Source: Zymoseptoria tritici IPO323 | Taxonomy: Eukaryota; Ascomycota; Dothideomycetes; Mycosphaerellales; Mycosphaerellaceae | Length of the DNA stretch: 64,000 bases | Assembly: GCF_000219625.1 (NCBI RefSeq) | Contig: NC_018213.1 | Span: 1,606,055-1,670,054 of the forward strand | Direction: 5' to 3' | In this document: piece by piece, positions 46,401 to 58,969 of the stretch | Layout: each line of letters begins with the position of its first letter | How positions within the stretch are numbered: position 1 is the first letter of the stretch | Made by a program: the position numbers and the translations under genes | Notes under the pieces: model-generated | Database searches by the model: none | Seen by the model: the letters and a program-made list of their open reading frames with translations, nothing else | What the model was told of the DNA's origin: nothing

Positions 46401-46476
46401 GAGGATTGTTGAGCGTTGTCGGCGCGATCGTCTGGCCAGATTGCACGGCGGCGGCTTGGGCGTCTTTTGATGCCAT
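43462..46476 (-). CDS. frq: Frequency clock protein (FRQ), 1004 aa
   Basis: Single exon. FRQ is the negative element of the fungal circadian oscillator. With FRH and casein kinase 1 it represses the White Collar complex and is lost as it becomes phosphorylated. Visible in order: Gln-rich start; ADKWFDQSNNE and DPPFF (about 89-115) as in other FRQs; a coiled coil for dimerisation (about 163-195, DDLTIENKKLKRRLKKYEK); a CK1-binding FCD1-like segment (RMKKKIVVRRLEQIFAGK, about 317-334); an FCD2-like block (NLQYMRHLGFSPYD and GWVYLNLLINMAQLHTINV to RKVRWKGG, about 440-513); a nuclear signal SPRKRPKLT (about 540); then acidic, Ser-rich PEST-like stretches. The C-terminus keeps FYNNARFCTDLSGDRK. 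The length is similar to Neurospora FRQ. The start at 46476 has no competing upstream in-frame ATG. Confidence 0.95.
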   Translation of the reverse strand: MASKDAQAAAVQSGQTIAPTTLNNPRRPPAHRSVSLLHSQKRQAAQQQQEQQQQHNSDSSSPDSNDPSSKSSPTGLKTGKGSSGESSNADKWFDQSNNELRDASATFADGDPPFFMRNSSSSETPPEAQRNNANYTGVASALPMHADLLRIGTDGSSTEEYRGVIDDLTIENKKLKRRLKKYEKMHDSHLKDERLFEVRIHGLPTEKKRELEETLRKFAEGLVNNAFPSNGYNGLMPMLPKDKTASSMTSLQQTDSAYASMSASGQGSSSLGNESRPMKSYAVGQNAASKRENIHSFLHHIPEGLLPQSSPVNMTERMKKKIVVRRLEQIFAGKGAALGGHQHPQQQQEVSNLAARADKTDTEAHGRAAARAEGHREANIMVGEVEDPADPPHSKASHEASPNSHSDVVKEAGTSALREDQRPTRPLDLDPHRAQVPVENLQYMRHLGFSPYDPMSSKSPEEGHGWVYLNLLINMAQLHTINVTSEFVRKAVAEYSSRFEVSADGRKVRWKGGRTVTRTSSSGGASNNSPFNTDTTDGQSPRKRPKLTHLESFRSEDSRAPAGGASARPPEKKMMYTPLFFHRSNSDESYGSSSEEEEEDLSSYARAPVGGESSALTSSGMRTIVTKKKQKREDGPIIFYNNARFCTDLSGDRKVAYNANAPPYVPASSIPLGKARPLGGTVEERRGPLADATELPEAMDLDDNPIPSSMELFFPPTSPMDDSQDWTRKEPLELEVTGIGGVWPADNFTIDVQSRHARFEPSAPPTAVQAVRPTSDLPAKLARILRSSPSRKTSRRSQPKVARQILRTAYRPLAPASLPPALSFMPYNSSSFGDDQSEYSSDEENRSPNPMLDHRSTPSAAPQPVGLQYDSTSEEGDVESLSEDESEGSLDLLAAAREMDPQAVREQEREYDANMAERLAEEIPAGSSAATAGGGSGFNSPVHPELLKGLSEEFRKGIREARLGRGGAGVGSAMKRATTSDSITALKGEEDVDSDGGNDMLDDS

Positions 46477-47492
46477 CGTGCGGTTAGGGGTTGATTTCCA
46501 GGTCGGGATCCATAGGGAGAGCGTCTATGCTGTCTGTGGATGAATGTGACAACAAATTGGTCCGGATTATCGTGTGCGTTGAATTACTGCGTGGGTGTTG
46601 GTGGCAGGATGCAACGTATAGGCAGTACAGAGGGATGCGTGGATGCGAAAGGGTACAACGGCATCTGTCATAGAGTCAAACAGGGCGATATGGCCCGCGA
46701 GCGGCAGGGCTGGACGAATCGATGGGCAATTCGGGACTCATAGAGCGGCGATTCACCACTGCTTCAGTCCAGTCGCACCGATATGGTAGGGCAGCGCATC
46801 AGAAAATCGATGTGCATCGGGAGCGAATCGACAGCAGTTCGGGGACGTGTCCTGGGCGAAGACTTAACAGTGGCTGCGCACCGGTGTTGGACGTCGCAGA
46901 TCGACCGTTCCGAACCAGAAACGCGATGGCAGTGAGGGCTGACATGGCCAACCTCACGATCGTGCGGCGAGAAGCGCGATGGGGCCGATGATGGCCAGGG
47001 GACAAGTGACGTTCAACAAGGTGGGAGAAGTTCGATCGTGGACGACTTCCGTTGGTAGTGCAGATCGACAAAGAAAGGGTCCGGACTGGGCTGGATCTTC
47101 TTTCTTCCTTCGAACTTCAAGTATAGCACTACGTTTCATCGCCGATACCATATTCGGTTGGACAGTGTACAACCATCGATGGATATGAATGACCGCCATC
47201 CCATATACACACACGCATACCATCACATTGACCTCTTCAACACTGCCTGAGTGACACCGCAATCTCGCACGCCAGGGCCCTTGCTACTTGAACTACTCGG
47301 ACTGCATTGTCATTCACCGAAGATGTGCCATTTGGGTCTCTCATTGCCCATCCAGCACTTCCATATTGACGGGCGGCGACCGAAATGAGGCCTGCCCGAC
47401 ATGCACGATGTGTCTCTCCATCGAACGATGTCGACCTGCAACTTTCGGAGTAAAGTCCTTACAGCCCGAAAATGACGAACCTGCGCGTGTCA

Positions 47493-47506
47493 GATCGACG
47501 ATCGAC
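47493..47506. promoter_or_regulatory. Candidate White Collar complex site (tandem GATCGAC)
   Basis: Two perfect copies of GATCGAC head to tail, 1,017 bp upstream of the frq start codon. The spacing resembles the paired GATC-type repeats of light-response elements. Binding is inferred only. Confidence 0.4.
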
Positions 47507-47628
47507 ATGCTCGACATGCGGCTCTGCGGCAAAGGACAAGCCACGTTCGATTCAAACATGCTCGCACGGCTCGATCATTGGTTTTTTCTTTTGACGTCAC
47601 GAGCGTGAAACGAATGGACCCTTTGCGT

Positions 47629-47644
47629 GATCGCGACGGATCGA
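47629..47644. promoter_or_regulatory. Second candidate paired GATCG element
   Basis: GATCG repeated at a 10-bp start-to-start distance, about one helical turn, 1.15 kb upstream of frq. Same reasoning as for the neighbouring site. Confidence 0.35.
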
Positions 47645-49230
47645 ACTGCTTATAGGTGATGCTGAACGCAATGTCCGATTCAGGTAGTCGAGGCCAAGCC
47701 ACGAGAATCCTCGATGCGGCTGATGCGAGGCGTGGCAGATCGTGCATCGCTCGACCTTCTAGTCTGTAGGAGATACTTCGGCTCTCTTGCCGGGCTTGTG
47801 ATTCTCGTTCGACTCACTACTCCTTCGCGCTTGCTGTTCTATTCCTTGCTCAGATCGGAGTCCACTTCCGACCTACTGGTACGAAGGCACCGTCGGCACC
47901 ATTTCGCAGGGTTGATCGTGCCTGCAAGAAGCACCGATCCCCCTACGAGCTTCTCCTGGTCGGCGATTGATCGCATACAAGGGCACATACGCACGCCGAT
48001 GCGTGCTCTACTTGGCTGTCTTCCGACTGCAAGTTCGACCGCGATGCTTGGCATGGCCTGACAGTAGCATGGAGAAAACCACGGAACACGGCAGTTCCGA
48101 AGGGCTGCACAAGTGATTTGCCATAGGATCTCAAGCCGGCCATCTGAGGTTGACGACTCTTGTCGCTTCCTTTATAATGTACGCGCTGCTCTGAAAGTGC
48201 TCGAATCGGACTTTGTGACAAGGTCTGTCTCGCTCTTTACCAATACGCAGTATCACAATAGACAGTAAAGATAGGTCGGCAACCGGTGAAAATCTGGACG
48301 TCGACTTGGAGCTCGGCTGTCCCAAGCCTCCCGCCGTCAATCAGTTTGCGAACTTCATTTACGCCGTGAGTGCGTGTATATCCACAGGCTCGTCGCCGGA
48401 TCTTGGCTGTCCGATGCTCGTCGCTCACCGTCGCAGCAGTCCTTACGTTTGATTCGTCTCACACCGGAGATCGGATCACACTGGAGACCGAACCAGCGTA
48501 CATCATTCGTGAGGGAGTCATGCCTCGCGAGACGAGAAGTTCTCGTCGCATCCACTGCTACGCCACAGTATAGCACAACACATCTGAACCCGCGGATGCG
48601 TCGACGCTGGCCAGTGTACTGTCCGCGATGATCTTCTGTCGACAGCATACTTCGCAATATCGGCAGATGCGCTTCTTGGCTGGGTGCTGTCGAAGTTCAC
48701 TATCAGCAAACAAAGGACTCACATTGAGCGAGAATGTCAGAGAATGTCATGGAGATGGGAATTGACCGATGGCATTCGTCCGAGATCGTTGAATATGATA
48801 CATCATACGTGCGGCATCCTTACTGCGTTTCTCGCGTGTCCGTATCTGCAGGCAAGCGGTGGGATCAGGGGGCTCCATGGAATCCTCTCCTTGCAATCAG
48901 ACTATCAAGCTCACATCCGGTCTGCAGGCACGGCATTTCGGTGCGCTCACACGCTGCATCGTCGCTGCTGGCATGGACGGCGTTGGCCTTCCAGAACAAT
49001 TCCCAGTGATTCGAGTAGCAGCGCCGATCTTGCCAAAGCGGAAGGGAAGATCAGACTGCGCGCCTGCCTCGCCAAGATGTGTCGAAGGCAAGCCGTATGA
49101 TGTGCAGATAGCTGTCTGCAACGCGCGCTCAGTCCGTCCATCACGTTGACGCCGTGTGTTAGTCAATGGATACCGAAAGTATAGCATGTTCGCGGTTGTC
49201 GTTCGTCGTCTCAACAACCAGGATACAGCT

Positions 49231-50706
49231 CTAACGTCTGCCGCCGAATTTCCTCCCACCACCCTTTCCATTGGCCTTGGAGTTCTTGTTCTTGATCTTC
49301 AACTTGCAAAAGTTCGCATGCGCCAACTCGTTCACTTTCCTCTTCGGCTTGATCTTCTCCTCCTTCCCGTTTCCAGCCTCGCCATCTTTCTCTTTCGCCT
49401 TCGTGACTTTCCGCTTCGAAGTCTTCTTCCCAGCACCCTCTTCATCGCTTTCCTCCTCCCCACTTGACTCATACGCATCACTCTCCTCTCTTCCATCCAC
49501 GAGCTGCGTCTCCGGTACCACCTCTACCTCCTTCTCGATCACCTCCTGTCCCTCCTCCTCCTCAGCCACATCTTCCAATCCCGCTCCCTCCTTCCCAGCT
49601 TTCCGCTTCACAGGCCGCATAATCACCCGTCTCGTCTGCCTCTTCAGTCCCTTCTTTTTCCACGCCTTTCTCGGTCGATCACCCTTGCCCACCACTTCGT
49701 CGTCTTCCCCCGACTCCGGCGCTTTATCAGGTCCGAGAGGCATGTCTCCCGTCTGACTATCCAGCACCAGCACTTTCGATGTCGCTGCGGTTTTCTTTCC
49801 TGCTACATCGCCGCCGTTCTGCTGCTCTTCTTCGATCTCGTTCAGGATATCCCAGTCCTCGTCCATGCGCTCTTCCTCCTGCCTCTTGAGATTTTGGATA
49901 ATGCTGCTCAGACTCCGCACCAGACCTCTCTTCCTGAACGGCGCTGCCATAGATGAACCCGTTGTATCCGGACCGTCCTCATCGATCGAAGCGAGAGGGA
50001 AGCTGCGGCGCAGGAAGGACGGTGTAGCATACTTCCTCTTCGAAGAGCTGGGTGTTGCCGTCTCATCCTCCCTCTTTCGTTTCAACGGCGTTCCCGCAAA
50101 TGCATCCAGGTAGAAGCGTTTACTCGATGACTGAGGAGTCCTCTCCACGCCGCCTTCCGCCGAGACTGCTGTAGCTTTACTCGGCGTTCCAGCGACAAGA
50201 TGTGCGACTTTTACGGAGTCGTTCCGTGAAGGTGTGCCGGATAACAGGTCGAAAATCCCCAAGACTTGACCATCTTTTTGAGGCGTGGGACCGAGCGCGA
50301 GGCGGATGTGGGCGGGTGTGGGTTCCACTTCCTTGACGGGGGAGAGGACGGCGGTATGAGTAGTTGTGCGGAAGGCTTTTGAAGGTGTCCTTGCTATGGA
50401 TGTGTTGCTTGAGCTGTTGCCGGATTTCTCTCGAAGGGCGTCTCGCGGTTTCGTGAACTTTCGGGAGGTGGTGGAGGGTCGCGTCGCGGTTTGATATTGT
50501 TTGTACTTTGCAGCTTGAGTTTCGCATATCAGTCTTCTCTCCCTCTCACGAAGTCAAACTAGAAATTCACCTATAGTCGCGTCCTTCTTGATATCCGCGC
50601 GTTCGGGTTTGCGTCCATGTTCCGCTTGGAAAGAGCTCTCCCAGGTTTTGATATGCGATCGGAGGACATCGACGCCGATGCTGTTCTCGTTCGTGTCGAC
50701 CGACAT
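49231..50706 (-). CDS. sld2: DNA replication regulator Sld2/Drc1, 472 aa
   Basis: Two exons, 50706-50571 and 50513-49231, joined at GTGAAT...AAG in phase. Sld2 is phosphorylated by CDK and then binds Dpb11 to load CMG helicase components at origins. The N-terminus has HIKTWESSFQAEHGRKPERADIKKD continuing AAKYKQYQ across the splice, the Sld2 signature related to RecQ4. The middle is rich in S/T-P sites (LSPVK, PTPAH, GTPSR, GTPSK, RTPQS, GTPLK and others), as expected for a multisite CDK target. After QNLKRQEEERMDEDWDIL the C-terminus is very acidic then basic, ending HANFCKLKIKNKNSK, another conserved block. The acceptor is CAAG, slightly unusual. Confidence 0.93.
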
Positions 50707-51789
50707 GGTTGGAACAGCAGGAGGCCCCAAAGTGAGGTATAAGAATGATGTATGTCGAGGTCGAGAAGAGTCGCGGTCGCGGTCGGGAGACGCGATTTGG
50801 CCCCACCTTTCTTTCCGGCCCCCACAGATGCAGGGAAACCTTAGGTTGGTGCACATCATCTGGTCAGCCGTGAGACTAACTACCTCCTAGACCTCCCTCT
50901 CTTCGACCTGCTCCGTTCTTCGACTGCTGTAGACACCTACCAGGACGGAGATGGAATCATCCTCGCAGGACGAGAGACTTCGCAAGTTCCTATCCTATAG
51001 AGTACTGTGTCGCAGGATTCCAGCAAGAGAGACGACACACGAAGACCGAAGACTTCCTCACTCGCCATCACGGCGGCAGAACACGCCACGGAATCACGAA
51101 AGTAGACCCATGACCGTATACTTTTAGCACGCATCGATTGTTCCGTCTACTGAAAGTGTCTCCGGTCGATTGCAATACCCTTCGACCGGTCTTCTCGGAA
51201 GGGGACGTGGTTCTACCTTGCTGCATGGATGGGAATACCATGTCTCGGCTTTTCCAAATACGAACTCGCCCTTGTCAATGAACACGTCGCTGCTTCACAG
51301 CCACAATCCCGTGCTGACTTCGACAGGCCTCGAGTCATCGTATTTCTTCTCGCCGTTGCTCTCCTCTGCCTCTTGCCATTGGTGGAAATTTGCTCTCTCG
51401 ACCTGCTCCATGCATTGTCTACTAAACACCCTTGGGAGTTGAGTTGGCTTAGCCTAAGCACACTGTGCCCGCAATAAGTAATGAGAGGTCTCACAGAATC
51501 ACACAAAGCCATGTTACTGTCCTGCACAGTCGAGAAGTTTGCATTGGGGAAGACGAAATGTGCAGGTTCCTCATGGACCAACCATTATTCACGAACAGAA
51601 GCAGATCACGACCACGGAGCTGGACCCAAGAACCGTAGCACACATCAATTGATCCGTCTACATAAAAAAGCGTATCCTGTCGATTTCAACACCGTTCGAC
51701 GATGTACTGCTTCCGACTCTCCCGACACAAGAACGAATGTCCACGACTCCATGCAACACGCGAAAAACACTTCCTCAACCACATCCAAT
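50707..51789. other. Intergenic, no supported gene
   Basis: 1.1 kb between the sld2 start and the xylanase stop. Frames of 60-122 codons on both strands lack motifs. It holds the sld2 promoter and the xylanase 3' UTR. Confidence 0.5.
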
Positions 51790-53539
<1,750 letters not shown>

Positions 53540-54541
53540 ATGTTCTTCTCCAAATTCGTTTCCATCGCGACGGTGTTGGTCGCCAGCGGGCAAGCTCTCC
53601 CAAGCTTGGAAGATCGCCAGTCCGGCTGTCCGCCAATCCACATCTTCGGCGCGCGCGAGACGACAGCATCGCCAGGCTTTGGAACCGCAGGCGTCTTCAT
53701 CAATCTCATCGTAGGCGCATATCCCTCGGCCACCACGGAGGCGATCAACTATCCAGCCACTGGTGGAGACTCTTATGGCAGTTCAATGAGGACTGGTGTG
53801 GCCAACATCGCCAACCAGATCAATTCTTTCAACCAGAGATGCCCTCAGGCAAAGCTCGTCGTCGTCGGGTATTCGCAGGTATGTCCTTTGGCAGAGGTGG
53901 TGTGTGTGTGTGCTTCTCATCCATCAGAGCTGACGATATCCAGGGCGCGCAAATCTCCGACAATGCCATCTGCGGCGGCGGAGACCCGAATCAAGGTAAG
54001 AAACCGAAGTGCAGAAGGCCTCCATTGTCCAAGACTGTCTCGGACGCCAGGCTTCCATCCATGCTTCGAAGTCTACGACATCCGCTGACCTTGTACACTT
54101 TGCTTTGCAGGCCTCACTGACACCCGCGCCTTGTTGACCTCTGCTGCTGGCACGGCTGTCAAGGCCATCATCTTGGCCGGCAATCCCCGGAACTCACCGG
54201 CTGAGAAGTCGGTGTTCGGATACGGGAGCTGCAATGCCCAAGGAGTAAGTCAACGACAAGGTCATGTCCGCTGACCAATGTATTGTATGCTGATGTGTCT
54301 TTCGCAGTTCTCTCCTCGCCCTGCCGGTTTCTCTTGCAGCACCTTCGCTGCTCGCATTAGATCCTATTGCGATGCGGCTGATCCGTAAGGAGTCCACTCC
54401 AGGGCCAAGTCCTGAGTGATTCCGAGTGCTAATTGGATCATCAGATACTGCTGCACTGGTAACGACGCCGCCGCCCACCAGGCCTATGGCAGGATCTACG
54501 GTCAGAATGCGTTGGCCTTTGTCAAGAGCAAGCTTGGATGA
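53540..54541 (+). CDS. Secreted acetylxylan esterase, CE5 (cutinase-like fold), 232 aa
   Basis: Five exons: 53540-53878, 53944-53995, 54111-54244, 54308-54384 and 54445-54541. It removes acetyl groups from xylan, opening it to xylanase. A signal peptide covers about residues 1-19. The mature start CPPIHIFGARETTASPG is typical of acetylxylan esterase II rather than cutin-specific enzymes. The nucleophile Ser112 lies in VVGYSQGAQ, split exactly by the first intron. Asp200 (AADPYCC) and His212 (AAHQAYG) complete the triad, with the same 12-residue spacing as in the Penicillium enzyme. Eight Cys suit several disulfides. A cutinase role remains possible, but context favours xylan. Confidence 0.93.
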
Positions 54542-56183
54542 AATGGAGAACTGTAGGTGAGGTGGCGGCATGTGCAAGGTCTCCCTTGCTTACCCATACT
54601 ACTTGTCCGTAGCCTTGTAGGACGCTATCTTTCGTGCTCCGCGTAAACCTGCAAGATGTGGCTGTGAATCTTGCTCATGCGAAGTATAGAGGCCGACGGC
54701 CGATGCATGAGCCACAGCTTGGACAACACGCCAAGGTGCAAGCATGATGGCGGCGTGTTGGGCGTGATATGTGGCAGCCTGGAAGGATGTGCTGGCCGCT
54801 GGGGTCCTCACACGCTTCATCTGATGCGTCTTCTGATTCGTCTCTCCTCACAGCTCGAGGTGATGATCAGACGACGTGAGTTCCAAGTCACATCCATCGG
54901 AAGGCTGGCGGAAGTTGCAAGCGTGCTTCTGTGATTGCATTTTCACATTTCGCAAGCCGGACTTGATCTAGCTCCGTGGTCCGCCGATTGATCGAAAGCG
55001 GCTTGCACATGCCGCCAAGAGCTGGGCTGGAATTTCACATGGCGGTGACATGGATGTGGACCGCTGGGTGGAACTGCACACGGAGCGCCGAGTGTTGCAG
55101 GATTTGCCCTGATCAGAGTATGAAGTCTGAGTGCCAGGGCATTGCTGGCCGCGCGTGGATATATAGATACCTTATACATGGTCGCGGCGACCCGAGCATC
55201 GTGTTCTTCACATCACGCGATAAACGAAATGATTTGCACAAGTCTAGCGCGGGGTGACGTCGAAACGGCGTATTTAACGTTTTCGCCAGTTGCCGGAAGC
55301 AAATCGCAGAATCGACGTGCTCGGATGGCTCGGAAAGGCTTCGCAGAGAGAGAGAGCTGGTCTGCACAAGGGACGTGTGATTCGCTGCGTTCGGCCAATT
55401 CGCCCAGGAAATTCCTGCGCCTCACATCAGATCGGTCAGCAACGCAAGCAGCGCCGTGCGACAGAGCTTGGTTGCTTGGTGCTGGGCGCTTCCATGGCTT
55501 GTGGTGACTGCTGCGATTCGGTGTCTTTCATGCGATGCGCCACGGTGAAGGATGAGCAGTGCAGTACGGCCCGTAGTAGTAGTAGTAGGATCAGATCAAG
55601 CAAAGTCATCATCCATGATCCAGGACAAGACCATCCGGCCGCTGCGCCTCTGACAAGCACTCCCTCCCCGTTCTTCATTATTCACACACTTCCACCTACA
55701 ATCTCATATTCCTCACCTACCTACCTACCTATACCACCACGCAGCACAGCCTCATCGTGTCCCTGTTTCTTCTGCGTCTCACGGCATCGGAAGGTCGGTG
55801 TTTCACGGGCACGAAATTCCAGGATTCGACGTTCGCGGAATCCCGGACGGAGCGCTTACTTGAACTTCCCGGGGCCTCATCTCATTACTGCGCGCTAGGA
55901 TCCGCTCATCTCCCACGTTCAGGACGATCCCTTTAAAACATCCTCCGCCATTTTCTGCTTGCAGCCTTTTCGGTCGCCTGAACCGATTCGACGTGCTGTC
56001 GCGTGAGCGTTGTGTCGCTCTCCTCTCTCCCGTCGTCGCGCTGCCAACCCGCCCGTACCACCACCACCAAAGAAGCACATCACCCCCGGTCCACATCGCG
56101 CAACCCGATACTCGACTTCGCGAACCCCAGCACATCGACCTCGATACTGTCAACACCGCCGCCTCCTCCCGCCTGTCACCACC
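54542..56183. other. Intergenic, AUR1 upstream region
   Basis: 1.6 kb without a supported gene. A GTA triplet run lies near 55575 and CTAC-type repeats near 55718. Pyrimidine-rich sequence from about 55660 suggests the AUR1 promoter and 5' leader. Short upstream ATGs exist, one at 56010 in frame with AUR1. Confidence 0.5.
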
Positions 56184-57527
56184 ATGGCGGCCTACCCGTC
56201 CTCCACCGGCGACGGCTCCGCGACACGATTCTCACTCCCACGATTACCTTTCTCGCTACCATCAATACCTCTCCACGTCCCACATCGAATACGGAGGCGA
56301 TTTCGAGCCACGAAGTCGAAAATCAGCGCCCGATCCTCACCCACCTCCTCCATCGCCTCTCTCGAGACCTCCTTCAACCCGATAAACACCATTCGAGCCC
56401 TGCGAACACATCACTGGACGAAATATGACGCACAATACCTCTTTCTGGCTGCGATTGGTCTCTTTGCTCTCTGCATGATTGAACACCCGGGACCGTTGAA
56501 GAAAGGACTGGTGGCCACAGCTTTGTTGACCGGCCTGGCAATACCCATAACACGGCAGTTTCTGCTGCCTTTCTTGCCTATAGCAGGCTGGTTAGTCCTC
56601 TTCTTCGCCTGCCAATTCATACCACCGGCATACCGACCACGCATTTGGGTACGGGTTCTGCCTGCGCTGGAGAATATACTATACGGCGCTAACTTGAGCA
56701 ACATCCTCTCTGCACACAAGAACTCGTTCCTAGACGTGCTCGCATGGCTGCCATACGGGATAACGCACTTTGGAGCACCATTCGTCTGTTCTGGCATCAT
56801 GTTCATTTTCGGCCCGCCAGGTACCACTCCCACTTTCGCGAGAGCATTTGGATACATGAACATCACCGGTGTCATGATCCAGATCATGTTCCCGTGCAGT
56901 GCACCGTGGTATGAGAACCTCTACGGCCTGGCACCCGCGAACTACTCCATCCCCGGATCTCCCGCAGGTCTGGCAGCCATTGACAAGCTGTTCGGGATTG
57001 ACCTCTACACATCCACCTTCACCGCATCACCCCTCGTCTTTGGCGCATTTCCATCGCTTCATTCTGGAAACGCCACGATCGAAGCCCTCTTCATGTCACA
57101 CACCTTCCCGAAACTCCGCCCGCTCTTCACTTTCTACGTCCTCTGGATGTGGTACGCCACGATGTATCTCAGCCACCACTACGCCGTAGATCTCGTCGGC
57201 GGCAGCGTCATCGCCGCAATCGCCTACTTCATCGCCAAAGGCAGCTATCTTCCTCGTCTGCAACCGGGCAAGATGTTCCGTTGGGACTACGATTACGTTG
57301 AGCACGGCGAATTGAATGAATCCTATGCGTACGGTCTCACGGATCTGGACGACTACGAGCTGGCCCTCCGCGGTGATAGCGATGAGTGGACAATTGGCTC
57401 CAGCTCGAGTTTCTCCTCCTCCAGCCGCGAGCCCTCCACTGGCATGCGCTCTCCGATCGGCGACAACGAGCAATGGGAAGGCGAAACTCTCGCTGCCTCG
57501 TCCGATAACGAGTACCAGAAAGCATAG
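56184..57527 (+). CDS. AUR1: Inositol phosphorylceramide synthase catalytic subunit (Aur1), 447 aa
   Basis: Single exon. It transfers phosphoinositol from phosphatidylinositol to ceramide in the Golgi, an essential fungal step and the target of aureobasidin A. The start at 56184 has a strong context (CACCATGG). An in-frame ATG at 56010 would add 58 low-complexity residues. Visible parts: cytosolic basic N-terminus, several membrane segments from about residue 83, the family block ALENILYGANLSNILSAHKN (about 161-180), and the PAP2-like active site with His293 (GAFPSLHSGNA), His332 and Asp336 (YLSHHYAVDLVGG). The C-terminal tail is acidic and Ser-rich. Length is close to yeast Aur1 with a longer tail. 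Confidence 0.95.
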   Translation: MAAYPSSTGDGSATRFSLPRLPFSLPSIPLHVPHRIRRRFRATKSKISARSSPTSSIASLETSFNPINTIRALRTHHWTKYDAQYLFLAAIGLFALCMIEHPGPLKKGLVATALLTGLAIPITRQFLLPFLPIAGWLVLFFACQFIPPAYRPRIWVRVLPALENILYGANLSNILSAHKNSFLDVLAWLPYGITHFGAPFVCSGIMFIFGPPGTTPTFARAFGYMNITGVMIQIMFPCSAPWYENLYGLAPANYSIPGSPAGLAAIDKLFGIDLYTSTFTASPLVFGAFPSLHSGNATIEALFMSHTFPKLRPLFTFYVLWMWYATMYLSHHYAVDLVGGSVIAAIAYFIAKGSYLPRLQPGKMFRWDYDYVEHGELNESYAYGLTDLDDYELALRGDSDEWTIGSSSSFSSSSREPSTGMRSPIGDNEQWEGETLAASSDNEYQKA

Positions 57528-58368
57528 GCGCGGACGTAGGACTTGACAACGACGAGATGAATATGCACGGCTTTGACGAGGAGGGATGACGGAAGACATA
57601 TACACTGTTACTGATATGCATTCTGCACGGCGTTCACGACTACAGAGGTGTCATGGGGTTTATCTGCAGCATTTTCAGCGGGTATCTTTCAGTGGAGACG
57701 AAGAGAGGAAGACCTTTTTAATGCTGAGTGAGAAGGCGTTTTCTTTCGGTGGGCCTGCGCTACACAGTGCCAGGCCGGGAATCATTTTTTATTTGCGCGA
57801 GGAAGAGATACCCTACATTCGCTCTTGTATTGTTTGTACAGCGACACTCGCTTGGGGGATATGTGGGATACAGGAGGGCAAACGAGGAGGAGATGGAGCA
57901 TACAGGGAAGGCGGGACATGGCAGGATTGGGCAAGCAGACCACGATCACCATGCATAGATTCGGAGTAGGCGGGTAGCTGGAGTCAGCTTTTATCGCGCC
58001 TGAAAGGAGCGCAGCGGGCGAGGCATTGATGAGGGTGAGCCACGGTTTAGGTGTTTACGAATGATCATGCTGGCTGTGAGAGAAGACTCGGGTGGCGAGA
58101 GGAGAGTACATAATCATAATGCATAGCACGAGACGATCTTCAGAGCTGCGAACCTCTCATGCTGTCACTGTTGTATCGTGCAATTCTGAGGACGTCCTGG
58201 CGAAAAGCAGACCAGTCTCTCGCCGAACACCTTCAATCTCCCGAAACCGTCTCGTATCCGTCGTAAAGCCTTTCAATATATCTTGGCAGCCTTTCATCAA
58301 TGCCCGAGCTCGACATCCATCCTCTCGCAACCCGCACCTCTCCTCATCCACCGCATCCCCCAAAAATC
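57528..58368. other. Intergenic, no supported gene
   Basis: 841 bp holding the AUR1 3' UTR and the uL11m promoter. Frames up to 127 codons have no motif. Confidence 0.5.
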
Positions 58369-58969
58369 ATGGCCAAACGCGTCGTCCAAGGCGACCAAAT
58401 CGTCAAACTCATCGTCGGCGCCGGCCAAGCCTCGCCTTCACCTCCCGTTGGTCCAGCGCTAGGTTCCAAAGGCGTGAAGTCCATGGACTTTTGCAAGGAG
58501 TTCAACGCTCGTACGTTTCTTCACCCTTCTTATACGCACACCCAGAACCTCACTAACGATGGATGGCTTCACAGGCACAGCAAACTACATCCCCGGCACC
58601 CCCGTCCCCGCGCGCGTCACCGTCCGCCCGGACCGTTCCTTCCACTTCGAGCTCCGCACGCCTCCCACCGCGACCCTCCTCCTCTCCGCCGCCGGCGTCT
58701 CCCCGACGAAGAACAAACTCAAAGGAGCGGGTAATACCGCGGGACCGAAAGCGAGGGGCGCAGGTGCGATGGGGAAGAGCACGCATTCGGGCGGTGCGCC
58801 GCCGGGGAATAGTATGTTGGGGAGCGTGGGCACGGTGAGTCTGAAGCATGTGTGGGAGATTGCGAGGATCAAGCAGAGTGAGCAGAGGTTGAGTGGGTTG
58901 GAGTTGAGGGGGGTGGTGAAGAGTGTTGTGGCGCAGGCGGGGAGTTGTGGGGTTTTGGTTGTGCCTTGA
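58369..58969 (+). CDS. MRPL19: Mitochondrial large-subunit ribosomal protein uL11m, 178 aa
   Basis: Two exons, 58369-58510 and 58575-58969, joined at GTACGT...ACAG in phase. It is the bacterial-type L11 of the mitochondrial ribosome stalk base. The N-terminal domain is complete ([25 protein letters not shown], with the Pro-rich factor-binding helix, then [16 protein letters not shown] across the splice). The C-terminal RNA-binding part has [16 protein letters not shown]. An insert of about 25 Gly/Ala/Lys residues (about 105-130) separates the domains, as in other fungal mitochondrial forms. There is no long presequence, which is also usual for this protein. Confidence 0.94.

Larger units (their letters stand above)
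46477..49230 (-). promoter_or_regulatory. Long frq upstream region
   Basis: 2.75 kb between the frq start and the 3' end of sld2, without a supported gene. GATC occurs unusually often, including GATCGACGATCGAC (47493-47506) and GATCGCGACGGATCGA (47629-47644). In Neurospora the frq promoter is also long, with distal clock-box and proximal light elements made of paired GATC-type repeats bound by the White Collar complex. Part of this interval must be the sld2 3' UTR. Confidence 0.55.

Noticed and set aside
48684..49271. Frames of 96-138 codons between sld2 and frq
   Set aside because: No conserved pattern. They lie in the 3' region of sld2 and the distal frq upstream region.
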